19,464 nt of DNA from Bordetella parapertussis (GCA_945875935.1 CAMCNE010000041.1:1-19464), one strand, 5' to 3'. Shown: positions 1 to 7,066, counted from the first letter of the stretch. Notes: a model not told the origin generated them from the sequence alone. Program-made: numbers and translations.

Positions 1-34
1 CAGCAAAATGTGCCTAGGCCTCAAGTGAGATGGT

Positions 35-40
35 TAGAAT
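35..40 (+). promoter_or_regulatory. possible -10 element of the tRNA-Val promoter
   Basis: TAGAAT matches the sigma-70 -10 consensus at five of six bases and lies 12 bases before the mature tRNA 5' end, a sensible distance for a tRNA transcript. I see no good -35 hexamer at 16-18 bases upstream. The tRNA could also be transcribed from further left, outside the window. Confidence 0.3.
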
Positions 41-52
41 CTGCGGTTTTGC

Positions 53-129
53 AGGCGCGTAGCTCAGCTGGTTAGAGCACCACCTTGACATGGTGGGGGT
101 CGTTGGTTCGAGTCCAATCGCGCCTACCA
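53..129 (+). tRNA. tRNA-Val (anticodon GAC)
   Basis: A full cloverleaf can be drawn. The 7-bp acceptor stem AGGCGCG/CGCGCCT pairs 53-59 with 119-125. The D arm is GCTC/GAGC. The anticodon stem CCACC/GGTGG (80-84/92-96) encloses the loop TTGACAT, with anticodon GAC at 87-89. A T arm carries TTCGAGT. Discriminator A126 is followed by an encoded CCA (127-129). GAC reads GUC and GUU valine codons. A strong hairpin terminator follows seven bases later, so this is the last or only gene of its transcript. No integrase or repeat of the tRNA 3' end is visible, so it is not acting as an obvious integration site here. Confidence 0.96.
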
Positions 130-135
130 GGTATC

Positions 136-170
136 AGCCCCGGCTCTCACATGAGAGCCGGGGCTTTTTT
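136..170 (+). terminator. Rho-independent terminator of tRNA-Val
   Basis: A perfect 14-bp inverted repeat (136-149 with 152-165, arm AGCCCCGGCTCTCA) has almost no spacer and is followed by a run of six T (165-170). This is a textbook intrinsic terminator directly behind the tRNA. Confidence 0.88.
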
Positions 171-179
171 GTTGGCGGA

Positions 180-323
180 TCAAGACTTGCTGCAGATATC
201 CAGCGCTGCACCTTGACGGGCACCGTTGCCGCCTTCAGTGCACTTGCAGTGGCGCCCCGTGGATACGGGCTGCCTCGCGGTGTCGAACAGGACTTCGGTC
301 TGCTGTGAATTTCTCTTCTTCAT
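180..323 (-). CDS. possible small Cys-containing peptide, 47 residues
   Basis: I do not recognise this protein. The frame runs from an ATG at 323 to a TGA at 180-182. It begins MKKRNSQQTE and carries three cysteines, in a CKC pair near residue 28 and an ICSK near the C-terminus. A purine-rich GAAAG lies 5-6 bases upstream of the ATG and could serve as ribosome binding site. The first residues are basic, but no hydrophobic segment follows, so there is no signal peptide or membrane helix. It lies between the tRNA terminator and the oppositely oriented c-di-GMP gene. No convincing promoter is seen. The alternative is that it is a chance frame in an otherwise non-coding 218-bp spacer. Confidence 0.3.
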   Translation of the reverse strand: MKKRNSQQTEVLFDTARQPVSTGRHCKCTEGGNGARQGAALDICSKS

Positions 324-388
324 TTTTCTTTCTTCGGATCGATAACGAAAAAGTCGCGTGTGCGCCCTGAGCCACAAGGATTTTTTCG

Positions 389-2221
389 ATGAATACCCCC
401 TTGTCAACGCCGGCGCTGGAAGCAATTCGGCAAAGTGTCACCAATGCACTCCAGGGCCAAAACCTCGCGCAGGTTTTGGCGCGACGAAGGTTGCAGGCCC
501 ACTACCAGCCGATCGTCGAGCTGAAGACCGGCAAGGTCATGGGCCATGAAAGTCTGATCCGCGGGCCTGTCGACTCGCCGTTGCAGTTCCCGGACGCCAT
601 GTTCGCTGCAGCCAGTCGCGAGGGACTCACGTTTGAACTGGAGCGGGCCTGTCTGATCGAAGGTTTGCGCTCGTGGGCGAGTCAGAGGCAAGACAAACGG
701 TTGTTCCTCAACCTCAGCGCACAGACCCTGACCACCATGGTGGATCGGTTTTCGCTCGAGGGGATGATGCAGAGCTTGAAGGAACTGGCCATCGCGCCTT
801 CAGCTCTGGTCATCGAGATCACCGAGCATGAGTGCGTGACTGATCTGGTGCGCCTGATTCAGGTGGGGTCCGACCTGCGTGCTTTGGGGCTGCGCTTCGC
901 ACTGGACGATTTTGGTGAAGGCCGCTCCAGTTTGCGCCTGTGGGCAGAGTTGCGTCCCGAATACGTCAAGATCGACAAGTACTTTGTCCATGACGTGAAC
1001 AACCAGGCGGTCAAGGTCCAAACGCTCAAGGGCCTGACACGCCTGGCTGAGACTTTCGGCACCTTGCTGGTGGCAGAGGGGATCGAGACAGAGGCCGAGC
1101 TGCAAGTGGTGCGCGATCTGGGCATCGATTTCGGGCAAGGCTATTTCCTGGGGCGGCCCAACCCTGAGCCGGCCATGAACATCTTGCTCCCTGCTGCCAA
1201 GGCCATTGCCAGTTCGCAAATCTCCGTCTTGCCCGAACTGACGCGTGCGGCAGGGTCCGACTTCACGGTGCAGCGCCTGTCGACCCCTGTGCCATCGCTC
1301 GGCCCGGACGCCACCAACGAAGACATCGCGAGGGCTTTCAACAACGACTCCTCCTTGCGTTCGATCGCACTGGTCGATGACGGCAAGCCCATCGGCTTGT
1401 TGGCCCGACAGTCCTTCATCGACCGCTATGCGAAGCCCTATTTCAAGGAGGTGTACGGCCGCAAGCCCAGCCTTCTCTTTGCAAACACGACGCCTTTGAT
1501 CCTGGACAAGTTCACGGGTCTGGATGCACTGACCGCTGTGCTGACCTCCTCAGATCAGCGCTACCTCAGTGAAGGATTCATCGTCACAGAGGGCGGCCGC
1601 TATTTCGGCCTGGGCACGGGGGAACAACTGGTGCGGGTGGTCACCGAGGTGCGCATCGAATCCGCGCGCCATGCCAACCCGCTCACCTTCTTGCCAGGAA
1701 ACATTCCGATCACTGAGCACATTTCTCGCTTGCTGGCTGGCGGTGGCGAATTCGTCGCCTGCTACGCCGACTTGAACGACTTCAAGCCTTACAACGACCA
1801 CTACGGCTATTGGCGCGGAGACGAGATGATCCGGCTGGTGGCGCGAACGCTGGTGTCGCGCTGCGACCAGCGTCGAGATTTCATCGGGCACGTCGGCGGC
1901 GACGATTTCGTCGTGCTGTTCCAAAGCGATGACTGGATGGACCGCTGTGAAGCCATCGTGGCGATGTTCAACGAAAAGGCGCGGTCATTGTTTGACGACG
2001 ATGCGCTCGAAAGAGGCGGCATTGACGCCGAAGACCGGCATGGCGTGATGCGATTCTTCGAGTTCACAACGCTGTCGATCGGTGCGGTGCCCGTCAGTCC
2101 TGGCACATTCAGCAGGGCCGAACAAGTGGCCTCAGCCGCCGCCAGAGCCAAACACAAGGCGAAAACCCAGCGCGTCGGCGTGGCAATCGAGTCGTCGGAC
2201 GCCGACCTGTCGCGGTGGTGA
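389..2221 (+). CDS. EAL-CBS-GGDEF cyclic-di-GMP signalling protein
   Basis: This 610-residue cytoplasmic protein has no membrane segment. An EAL phosphodiesterase domain spans about residues 35-265. It shows YQPIV, ESL (54-56, in place of EAL), N108, E143 and E146 (EITE), D173-D174 (DDFGEG), K194, E230 (AEGIE) and Q250 (GQGYFLGRP), so the known metal and catalytic residues of the family look present. Residues about 295-425 resemble a CBS-domain pair, a likely ligand sensor. A GGDEF domain follows (about 430-600) with DLNDFKPYND and signature GGDDF (503-507). The inhibitory RxxD site reads QRRD (494-497), so product inhibition is probably lost. AAGGA about ten bases before the ATG supports this start. 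It could degrade c-di-GMP, make it, or use the GGDDF domain only to bind GTP; the sequence favours an active phosphodiesterase. Confidence 0.93.
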   Translation: MNTPLSTPALEAIRQSVTNALQGQNLAQVLARRRLQAHYQPIVELKTGKVMGHESLIRGPVDSPLQFPDAMFAAASREGLTFELERACLIEGLRSWASQRQDKRLFLNLSAQTLTTMVDRFSLEGMMQSLKELAIAPSALVIEITEHECVTDLVRLIQVGSDLRALGLRFALDDFGEGRSSLRLWAELRPEYVKIDKYFVHDVNNQAVKVQTLKGLTRLAETFGTLLVAEGIETEAELQVVRDLGIDFGQGYFLGRPNPEPAMNILLPAAKAIASSQISVLPELTRAAGSDFTVQRLSTPVPSLGPDATNEDIARAFNNDSSLRSIALVDDGKPIGLLARQSFIDRYAKPYFKEVYGRKPSLLFANTTPLILDKFTGLDALTAVLTSSDQRYLSEGFIVTEGGRYFGLGTGEQLVRVVTEVRIESARHANPLTFLPGNIPITEHISRLLAGGGEFVACYADLNDFKPYNDHYGYWRGDEMIRLVARTLVSRCDQRRDFIGHVGGDDFVVLFQSDDWMDRCEAIVAMFNEKARSLFDDDALERGGIDAEDRHGVMRFFEFTTLSIGAVPVSPGTFSRAEQVASAAARAKHKAKTQRVGVAIESSDADLSRW

Positions 2222-2226
2222 ATCAG

Positions 2227-2276
2227 CGCTGACCCAGCGCATGAGCTTCTCGGAAATCGCTCAGCGTGGGTCGGCG
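2227..2276. other. hairpin between convergent genes
   Basis: Bases 2227-2240 pair with 2264-2276 as 13 base pairs with a single bulged G2237 and one G-T pair, around a 23-base loop. It lies exactly in the gap between the stop codon of the c-di-GMP gene and the stop codon of the convergent chemoreceptor relic. No T run follows on either side, so it is not a classical terminator, but it may slow or stop read-through from both directions or protect 3' ends. Confidence 0.45.
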
Positions 2277-2277
2277 A

Positions 2278-2709
2278 TCAAAACGTTTCCCAGTCGTCGG
2301 TGCCCGCCTTGGCCACCGCGGCGGATTCTTGTGGCGCACCGTTTGACTGCGTCACGGCAGCCTTGGCCTTGAACGCCGGGCGGGCGACGTTCCCAGCACG
2401 ATTGGGGCCACGACGCTCGCCGGTGGGCGCGTTGGCGACCGGGGTCGCCAGATGAGCCGTGTGCGCAAGTCCATCCTGTTGGGACAACTTGAACGCCGCC
2501 ACGGTCTGCACCAGTTGCTGCGCCTGGCCCTTCAGGCTTTCCGCGGCGGCGGCGCTTTCTTCGACCAGCGCGGCGTTTTGCTGGGTGGCCTGATCCATCT
2601 GGCTGACGGCCTCGCCCACTTGCTGAACGCCCGCGCTTTGCTCCACGCTGGCTGAACTGATCTCGCCGACGATGTCGCTCGCGCGCTTGATTGTATTGGT
2701 CAACCTCAT
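2278..2709 (-). pseudogene. 3' relic of a methyl-accepting chemotaxis protein gene
   Basis: The 143 residues readable here match only the last part of a chemoreceptor signalling domain. They start at IKRASDIVGEI, run through the second methylation helix (EQSAGVQQV, QMDQATQQNAALVEES), continue into a flexible Ala/Pro/Gln linker, and end in DWETF, the C-terminal type of pentapeptide that binds CheR/CheB. The periplasmic sensor, both membrane helices, HAMP and the hairpin tip that contacts CheW/CheA are absent. Just upstream, the bases for T-D-E-V, expected before this helix in receptors, are in another frame, one extra base away, which suggests a frameshift at the break. The ATG at 2707-2709 has no ribosome binding site. 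It is most likely a decayed remnant left by deletion or recombination. Confidence 0.75.
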
Positions 2710-2822
2710 CGGTGGGCGCCGCAGCCTTTGACGAAGGGCCCTTGTGTCGCAGGGCCTTGGGCGTGCGGCCTGCGGGTCGCACGCGCCTGAAGGCGGGCCG
2801 CCATCCACCAGGAGAACCCAGC

Positions 2823-3041
2823 ATGCAAACCCTCAGTTTCGATGTCAGCGGCATGACCTGTGGCGGCTGCACCGGCAGTGTTCAGCGCGCACTCAGCAAG
2901 CTCGATGGCATCACCGACGCCAAGGTCAGCCTGAGTCCGGGTCTGGCCACGGTGGTGATCGATCCGGCCAAAGTGACGGTTTCAGAGATCGAGTCGGCGA
3001 TCAGCCTGATGGGTTATCCCGCCAAGGCAAGGCCCGCTTGA
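2823..3041 (+). CDS. CopZ-like heavy-metal-associated (HMA) domain protein
   Basis: This 72-residue protein is a single HMA domain. It begins MQTLSFDVSGMTCGGC, in which the MTCGGC loop supplies the two metal-binding cysteines of the MxCxxC motif. The rest fits the beta-alpha-beta-beta-alpha-beta ferredoxin-like fold, including the usual GY near the end (MGYPAK). Such proteins bind Cu(I) and pass it to P-type ATPases or regulators in the cytoplasm; a mercury or zinc role is less likely. AGGAG at 2810-2814, eight bases before the ATG, fixes the start. No copper ATPase, MerR/CueR regulator or other metal gene is beside it, and I could not find a CueR-type dyad upstream, so it appears to be a stand-alone chaperone. 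Confidence 0.9.
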   Translation: MQTLSFDVSGMTCGGCTGSVQRALSKLDGITDAKVSLSPGLATVVIDPAKVTVSEIESAISLMGYPAKARPA

Positions 3042-3068
3042 GACGTTCGAATGCCGATGCCCACGCCT

Positions 3069-3096
3069 TTGAAGACTCAAAGCCAGCCGGTATATT
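3069..3096 (+). promoter_or_regulatory. possible sigma-70 promoter giving a nearly leaderless mRNA
   Basis: TTGAAG (3069-3074) and TATATT (3091-3096) are separated by 16 bases and match the consensus hexamers at four and five of six positions. Transcription would begin near 3102-3104, only a few bases before the ATG at 3106. This fits the lack of any Shine-Dalgarno sequence before that ATG. Confidence 0.4.
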
Positions 3097-3105
3097 CCTT
3101 GCCGC

Positions 3106-4209
3106 ATGGAGCAAGCAATCATCTGGTCGATCCCGGCACTCGCGCTGGCCGCTTTGATCGAATTCATCGTGAGCGTGCGGCGTGGTCGCAAGACCTACCG
3201 TGGCAATGACACTCTGGCCAATCTGAGCCAGGGGGTGATCAGCCAACTCATTGGCGCTTGCACGCCCTTGCTGCAGATCGGCATCTACACGCTGGTCTTC
3301 TCGTACCTCGGTCATGCGCTCGAACTGCCGTTCTGGCACACGTGGTACGGATTTGCGTTGGCGGTGGTGATGTTTGACTTCTGCGAGTACTGGCTGCACC
3401 GGGTGGGCCACGAGGTCTCGGTTTTTTGGGCCGCTCACGTGGTTCATCACCAGAGTGAAGAACTCAATATCTGCACCGCGCTGCGTCAGGAGAGCCAGAA
3501 CGCGGTGCTGGGCTGGCCGTTTTACTTGCCGATGGCCATTGCCGGCGTGCCGCCTGAGGTGTTCGCGTTCTCGCTGCTGCTTGTTCAGTACTACCAGATC
3601 TGGGCCCATACCGAGCAGGTCGGCAAGCTCGGCTGGCTCGATGGCGTGTTCACCACGCCTTCCAACCACCGCGTGCATCACGCAGTGAACGATTGCTACC
3701 TCGATCGCAACTACGGCGGGCTGTTCGTGCTGTGGGATCGGCTGTTCGGCACCTACGCGGCAGAAACCGAGCGTTGCGTGTTCGGCACCCGTTCACCGGT
3801 GCGCAGCTTCAACCCCCTGCGAGCCATCACCCAGGTCTACGGCGATCTGGCCAGGGATTGCTGGCATGCGCAACGGTGGCAGGACAAGATCAAGGTCTGG
3901 TTCATGCCACCGGGTTGGCGCCCGGCCGATGTGGCCGAGCGCTTCCCCAAGCCGGGCTTCGACGTGAACCGAAAAACCTACGACCCGCCCGCCACAAGGA
4001 TGGCGCTGGGGTTGGCCACGGTGGTCTTCTTGTCTCTTTCGGTGGCCAGCGGCTTTGTGCTGTGGAACGCCGAAACCATGGACTACGGCTCACTTTTGCT
4101 TTGCACCGCTGTGCTGATCGCCGGGTTTTGCGGGGTGGGCGAGTTGCTCGAGCGTGGTCGGCGTCCGCCCCTTGCATGGCCCGATGGGTCGTCGGGGATC
4201 CCATCGTGA
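3106..4209 (+). CDS. sterol desaturase / fatty acid hydroxylase family membrane protein
   Basis: This 367-residue protein belongs to the integral-membrane di-iron hydroxylase superfamily. The three histidine clusters that hold the iron pair are visible: HRVGH (98-102), HVVHH (111-115) and HRVHH (188-192), with a further histidine at H168. Hydrophobic segments flank them: about 5-23, 48-68 and 80-96 before the motifs, 133-162 between them, and two at the C-terminus near residues 297-345. The family uses O2 to hydroxylate or desaturate lipid chains or alkylglycerols at the cytoplasmic membrane. The exact substrate cannot be told from sequence. There is no ribosome binding site before the ATG, and a promoter candidate ends about ten bases upstream. 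The gene is 64 bases behind the HMA gene but probably has its own transcript. The C-terminal helix pair after the catalytic core is an extension beyond the minimal family. Confidence 0.88.
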   Translation: MEQAIIWSIPALALAALIEFIVSVRRGRKTYRGNDTLANLSQGVISQLIGACTPLLQIGIYTLVFSYLGHALELPFWHTWYGFALAVVMFDFCEYWLHRVGHEVSVFWAAHVVHHQSEELNICTALRQESQNAVLGWPFYLPMAIAGVPPEVFAFSLLLVQYYQIWAHTEQVGKLGWLDGVFTTPSNHRVHHAVNDCYLDRNYGGLFVLWDRLFGTYAAETERCVFGTRSPVRSFNPLRAITQVYGDLARDCWHAQRWQDKIKVWFMPPGWRPADVAERFPKPGFDVNRKTYDPPATRMALGLATVVFLSLSVASGFVLWNAETMDYGSLLLCTAVLIAGFCGVGELLERGRRPPLAWPDGSSGIPS

Positions 4210-4412
4210 TGCGTCAAATCGATCCAAATTTGTGGCTCTCGTGCCGCAAGGGCGTCATGAGTCAGGTCTGTCGCTGTGCTTGGCCATCGATTGATGCAAA
4301 TCATCACGCCGAGGGCTGCGTGATGTTTTCATGACACGTGGGACCGTCTTGCCCATCGATCTTCAATCGAGCCCCAGGCTGATGCAAATTTCGAGTCCAT
4401 CAATTGATGGGT
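4210..4412. other. intergenic region with palindrome and repeated CCATCGAT-like motifs
   Basis: There is no plausible gene here. A perfect 14-bp palindrome, CCATCAATTGATGG, lies at 4397-4410. Related CCATCG(A)T words start at 4201, 4284 and 4353. The 10-mer TGATGCAAAT occurs twice (4292-4301 and 4380-4389), 88 bases apart. At 4320-4337 the minus strand reads GTGTCATGAAAACATCAC, which agrees with the 18-base Pho box at 13 positions. These signals suggest a complex control region for pstS rather than plain spacer. No terminator for the preceding desaturase gene is evident. Confidence 0.45.
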
Positions 4413-4446
4413 AGGTCACAAAATCGCCATATTGGCGTCATACGAT
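4413..4446 (+). promoter_or_regulatory. Pho box (PhoB site) and -10 element of the pstS promoter
   Basis: AGGTCACAAAATCGCCAT (4413-4430) matches the Pho box consensus CTGTCATAAAACTGTCAT at 12 of 18 positions with the correct 7-4-7 layout. A third half-site, GCGTCAT (4435-4441), continues the 11-base spacing. A -10-like TACGAT (4441-4446) begins ten bases after the first box, the spacing known for PhoB-activated promoters, where the Pho box replaces the -35. PhoB-phosphate would activate pstS when phosphate is scarce. Confidence 0.6.
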
Positions 4447-4566
4447 GCGGCGTGTTCCAATGTTTCAAGGCATTGGAGTGCGTCTGTCAGTGGGAGGTCG
4501 AATAGACCGACTTCCGGGGCCGCATCTGGCGTCCCAAGGTACCTGCCCAAAACTTCCGAGTTGTCA

Positions 4567-5604
4567 ATGAACACAAAATATCTGATTCGTCCGCTCGTGG
4601 CTGTTGCGGCTCTTGCCGTGGCCACGGTGTCCTACGCCCAAAACGTCACCGGCGCGGGTGCTTCGTTCCCCGCGCCGATCTACAGTAAGTGGGCCGATTC
4701 GTACAACAAGGCCACCAAGGTCCAGGTGAATTACCAGTCGGTGGGCTCCGGTGCCGGCATCAAGCAGATCATCGCCAAGACGGTTGATTTCGGCGCCAGC
4801 GACATGCCGCTGACCGACGAGCAACTGGCCAAGGACGGTCTGATGCAGTTCCCCACGGTGATCGGTGGCGTGGTTCCTGTGGTCAACATCAAGGGAATTA
4901 CCCCCGGACAGCTGCGAATGACTGGCCTGTTGCTCGGCGATATTTACCTGGGCAAGATCACCAAGTGGAACGACCCCGCCATCAAGGCGATCAACAAGGA
5001 CGTGCCCCTGCCTGACACCCAAATCGCGGTCGTGCGTCGTGCCGATGGTTCGGGCACCACTTTTCTCTTTACCAACTACCTGTCCAAGGTCAACCCTGAC
5101 TGGAAGAGCCGCGTCGGCGAGGGCACCGCTGTCAACTGGCCTACCGGCACGGGCGGCAAGGGCAACGAAGGCGTCTCGGCCTTTGTTCAACGCCTGGACA
5201 ACTCGATCGGCTACGTTGAGTACGCCTACGCCAAGCAAAACAAGATGAGCCACATCCTCATCGGCAACAAGGAAGGCAAGTTCGTCGCTCCCGATGACGA
5301 TGCATTCAAGGCGGCAGCTGTCGGTGCGGATTGGACCAAGAGCTTCTACCAAGTGCTGACCGAGCAGCCAGGCGAAGCATCGTGGCCCATCACTGGCGCC
5401 ACGTTCATCCTGATGCACAAGGTGCAAGACAAGCCCGCCCAGGCCTCGGGCTCGCTCAAGTTCTTCAACTGGGCCTACGAAAATGGCGACAAGACGGCCA
5501 CCGAACTCGACTACGTACCGATGCCTGCCTCCGTGAAGGATCTGGTGCGCAAGCAGTGGGCCCTGATCAAGGACACCTCCGGCAAGGCCATCGAAATGAA
5601 GTGA
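4567..5604 (+). CDS. pstS: phosphate ABC transporter substrate-binding protein PstS
   Basis: This 345-residue periplasmic phosphate-binding protein starts with a clear Sec signal peptide: basic NTKYLIR, a hydrophobic core, and cleavage after VSYA at about residue 24. Phosphate-site motifs of PstS follow: GAGASFPAPIY (29-39), VGSGAGIKQI (59-68), DFGASDMPL (74-82) and DGSGTT (160-165). The ATG at 4567 is preferred over an in-frame ATG at 4432, because it places the signal peptide at the N-terminus and leaves the Pho box outside the coding region; its ribosome binding site is weak. The mature protein captures orthophosphate and hands it to PstCAB. Unusually, pstC, pstA, pstB and phoU do not follow; a strong terminator closes the gene, so it is monocistronic and must work with a transporter encoded elsewhere. 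Confidence 0.96.
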   Translation: MNTKYLIRPLVAVAALAVATVSYAQNVTGAGASFPAPIYSKWADSYNKATKVQVNYQSVGSGAGIKQIIAKTVDFGASDMPLTDEQLAKDGLMQFPTVIGGVVPVVNIKGITPGQLRMTGLLLGDIYLGKITKWNDPAIKAINKDVPLPDTQIAVVRRADGSGTTFLFTNYLSKVNPDWKSRVGEGTAVNWPTGTGGKGNEGVSAFVQRLDNSIGYVEYAYAKQNKMSHILIGNKEGKFVAPDDDAFKAAAVGADWTKSFYQVLTEQPGEASWPITGATFILMHKVQDKPAQASGSLKFFNWAYENGDKTATELDYVPMPASVKDLVRKQWALIKDTSGKAIEMK

Positions 5605-5633
5605 TCACCCTCTTGGGTTGATCGGGCTTGCGG

Positions 5634-5667
5634 CCCCTGCGATCCTTATGGATCGCAGGGGTTTTTT
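5634..5667 (+). terminator. Rho-independent terminator of pstS
   Basis: A perfect 12-bp stem (CCCCTGCGATCC, 5634-5645, with 5650-5661) encloses a TTAT loop and is followed by six T (5662-5667) and a further CTTTT. In the reverse direction no T run follows the stem, so it should stop only plus-strand transcription. Confidence 0.92.
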
Positions 5668-5754
5668 CTTTTGGGCGTTTGAAACTGTTTGATGTGCGCC
5701 ACTGTTGCGGCAACTGACCTTTCCCCAGGAAGCGCCCAAGCGCTGAACGTCGCT

Positions 5755-7062
5755 TCAGTCGCCTGAGGGTCTGCGCAGACGTTTGGTCTGCACCACCCAG
5801 CCGTCATGCTCGATCGCGCCCGCAGCGGCTGGAGCCATGCGCTGCGACAGCCAGCAGCGGGTGGGCAGCATCAGATCGCCAGCGCTCATGCGCAAGGCGG
5901 CCGAATCACCGGGAAAGCTCGACAGGGTGCTGCGAATGGCCTCGATCTTTTCGGCGTTCAGATCGCGCGCGATGAACACCAGCCGCCCCCGGCCGTCTGA
6001 AAATGCCCCGTCCTTCGGCCAGTTGACCAAGCTGATGCAAGGGTAGGCCACGCCCTGAACACACTGGATGACTTGCGGTCTGTCATTGCCGGCAATGTTC
6101 ATCAGCCCCTTCACGCGCAGCAGCTTGGCGCCATGCGTGGCCAGCACCTGACCCATGGTCACAGCAAAGCCCAGCCATGGCACCGGTGGGTCAAACTCGA
6201 TGACAAAGCTCGAGATGCCGCTGGAATGCGGTGCGGCCGTGAGCGAGGTGGCGCCCGACTGGCGGGTGCGGTCCTGCCAACGCCCGGCCAGCGGGCTGCC
6301 CTCGGGATCGTCGGACTCGGGTGACGCGAGACCCATCAGCCAGCCGCGCGGGTTGTCAGGCGAGTCGTCTGACTCAGCCCGGTGGGCGGCCTCGTCACCG
6401 AGCCAGCGCGCAAGGTCTGGTGATTTGTGCGTGGCGCTGTAGATACCCCGACCGAGCAACACGCCGGCATCGATCATGCCGTTGCGCACCGGGTGGCAGG
6501 GCGCTCCGGGGTTGAGTCTGTGCAGTTCATCCTCGAGCGTGCGCAGGCTCAGGCTGGAAGCCTGATCGCACTTGCTGATCAGCAGCACGTCGGCTGCGAC
6601 CACCTGACGCAGCGCTTCGGCGTGGTCACTGATCTGCTGCAGCCCGTGAGCCGCCGACACCACAGTGATGACGCCGTCGCACACATGGCGCGCCGCCACG
6701 AAGGCATCTTCCATCAGCGCGTAGATCACCGGAACCGGATCGGCCAACCCCGATGTCTCGATGATCACGCGGGTGACCGGCGCGATGAGGCCACGAGAGC
6801 TGCGAGCGGCCAAGTCCTTCAGCGCACCGATCAGATCGCCCTGAACCGCGCAGCACAGGCAGCCCGAGTCGAGCAGCCACAACTGGTCGTCTATCTTGTC
6901 GACCAGGTGGTGATCGACGCCGACCTCGCCGAATTCATTGACCAGCACGGCCGCCCCGGCCATCTCTGGCAGCGACATCCAGTGGTTGAGCAGCGTAGTC
7001 TTGCCTGAGCCCAGAAATCCGGTGAGCAGGCTGACCGGTATGCGATCGACCGGTGCGGGCAC
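5755..7062 (-). CDS. COG0523 (CobW/P47K family) GTPase, putative metallochaperone
   Basis: This 435-residue G3E-family GTPase shows a P-loop GFLGSGKT (15-22), NEFGEVGVDH (42-51), the metal-binding SGCLCC (66-71, CxCC), ETSGLADP (102-109), and SKCD (163-166) as a variant NKxD guanine motif. A CobW C-terminal domain begins near FVIEFDPPVPW. The linker between the domains is acidic (two ESDD stretches) and has few histidines. Family members move zinc, cobalt or nickel to client proteins. The start is GTG at 7060-7062, four bases after the stop of the previous gene, with GGAG nine bases before it. As last gene of the carboxylase operon, it may supply metal to that enzyme, for example the four-Cys subunit; this is inference. 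A role in cobalamin synthesis is possible but no cob gene is near. Confidence 0.9.
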   Translation of the reverse strand: MPAPVDRIPVSLLTGFLGSGKTTLLNHWMSLPEMAGAAVLVNEFGEVGVDHHLVDKIDDQLWLLDSGCLCCAVQGDLIGALKDLAARSSRGLIAPVTRVIIETSGLADPVPVIYALMEDAFVAARHVCDGVITVVSAAHGLQQISDHAEALRQVVAADVLLISKCDQASSLSLRTLEDELHRLNPGAPCHPVRNGMIDAGVLLGRGIYSATHKSPDLARWLGDEAAHRAESDDSPDNPRGWLMGLASPESDDPEGSPLAGRWQDRTRQSGATSLTAAPHSSGISSFVIEFDPPVPWLGFAVTMGQVLATHGAKLLRVKGLMNIAGNDRPQVIQCVQGVAYPCISLVNWPKDGAFSDGRGRLVFIARDLNAEKIEAIRSTLSSFPGDSAALRMSAGDLMLPTRCWLSQRMAPAAAGAIEHDGWVVQTKRLRRPSGD

Positions 7063-7066
7063 CGAC

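Noticed and set aside
53..170. tRNA as attachment site of a mobile island
   Set aside because: No integrase, transposase or second copy of the tRNA 3' end is present in the window, and the tRNA has its own terminator.
2691..2822. CueR-type operator before the HMA gene
   Set aside because: TTGACG occurs at about 2728, but no -10 at the 19-20 base MerR spacing and no convincing dyad were found; the GCGTGCG/CGCACGC hairpin (2761-2784) has no matching operator form.
5646..5754. shared bidirectional terminator for pstS and the carboxylase operon
   Set aside because: Read on the minus strand the pstS stem-loop has its A/T run in front and none behind, so it should not end minus-strand transcripts. 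A 5-bp hairpin near 5731-5744 is too weak to call.
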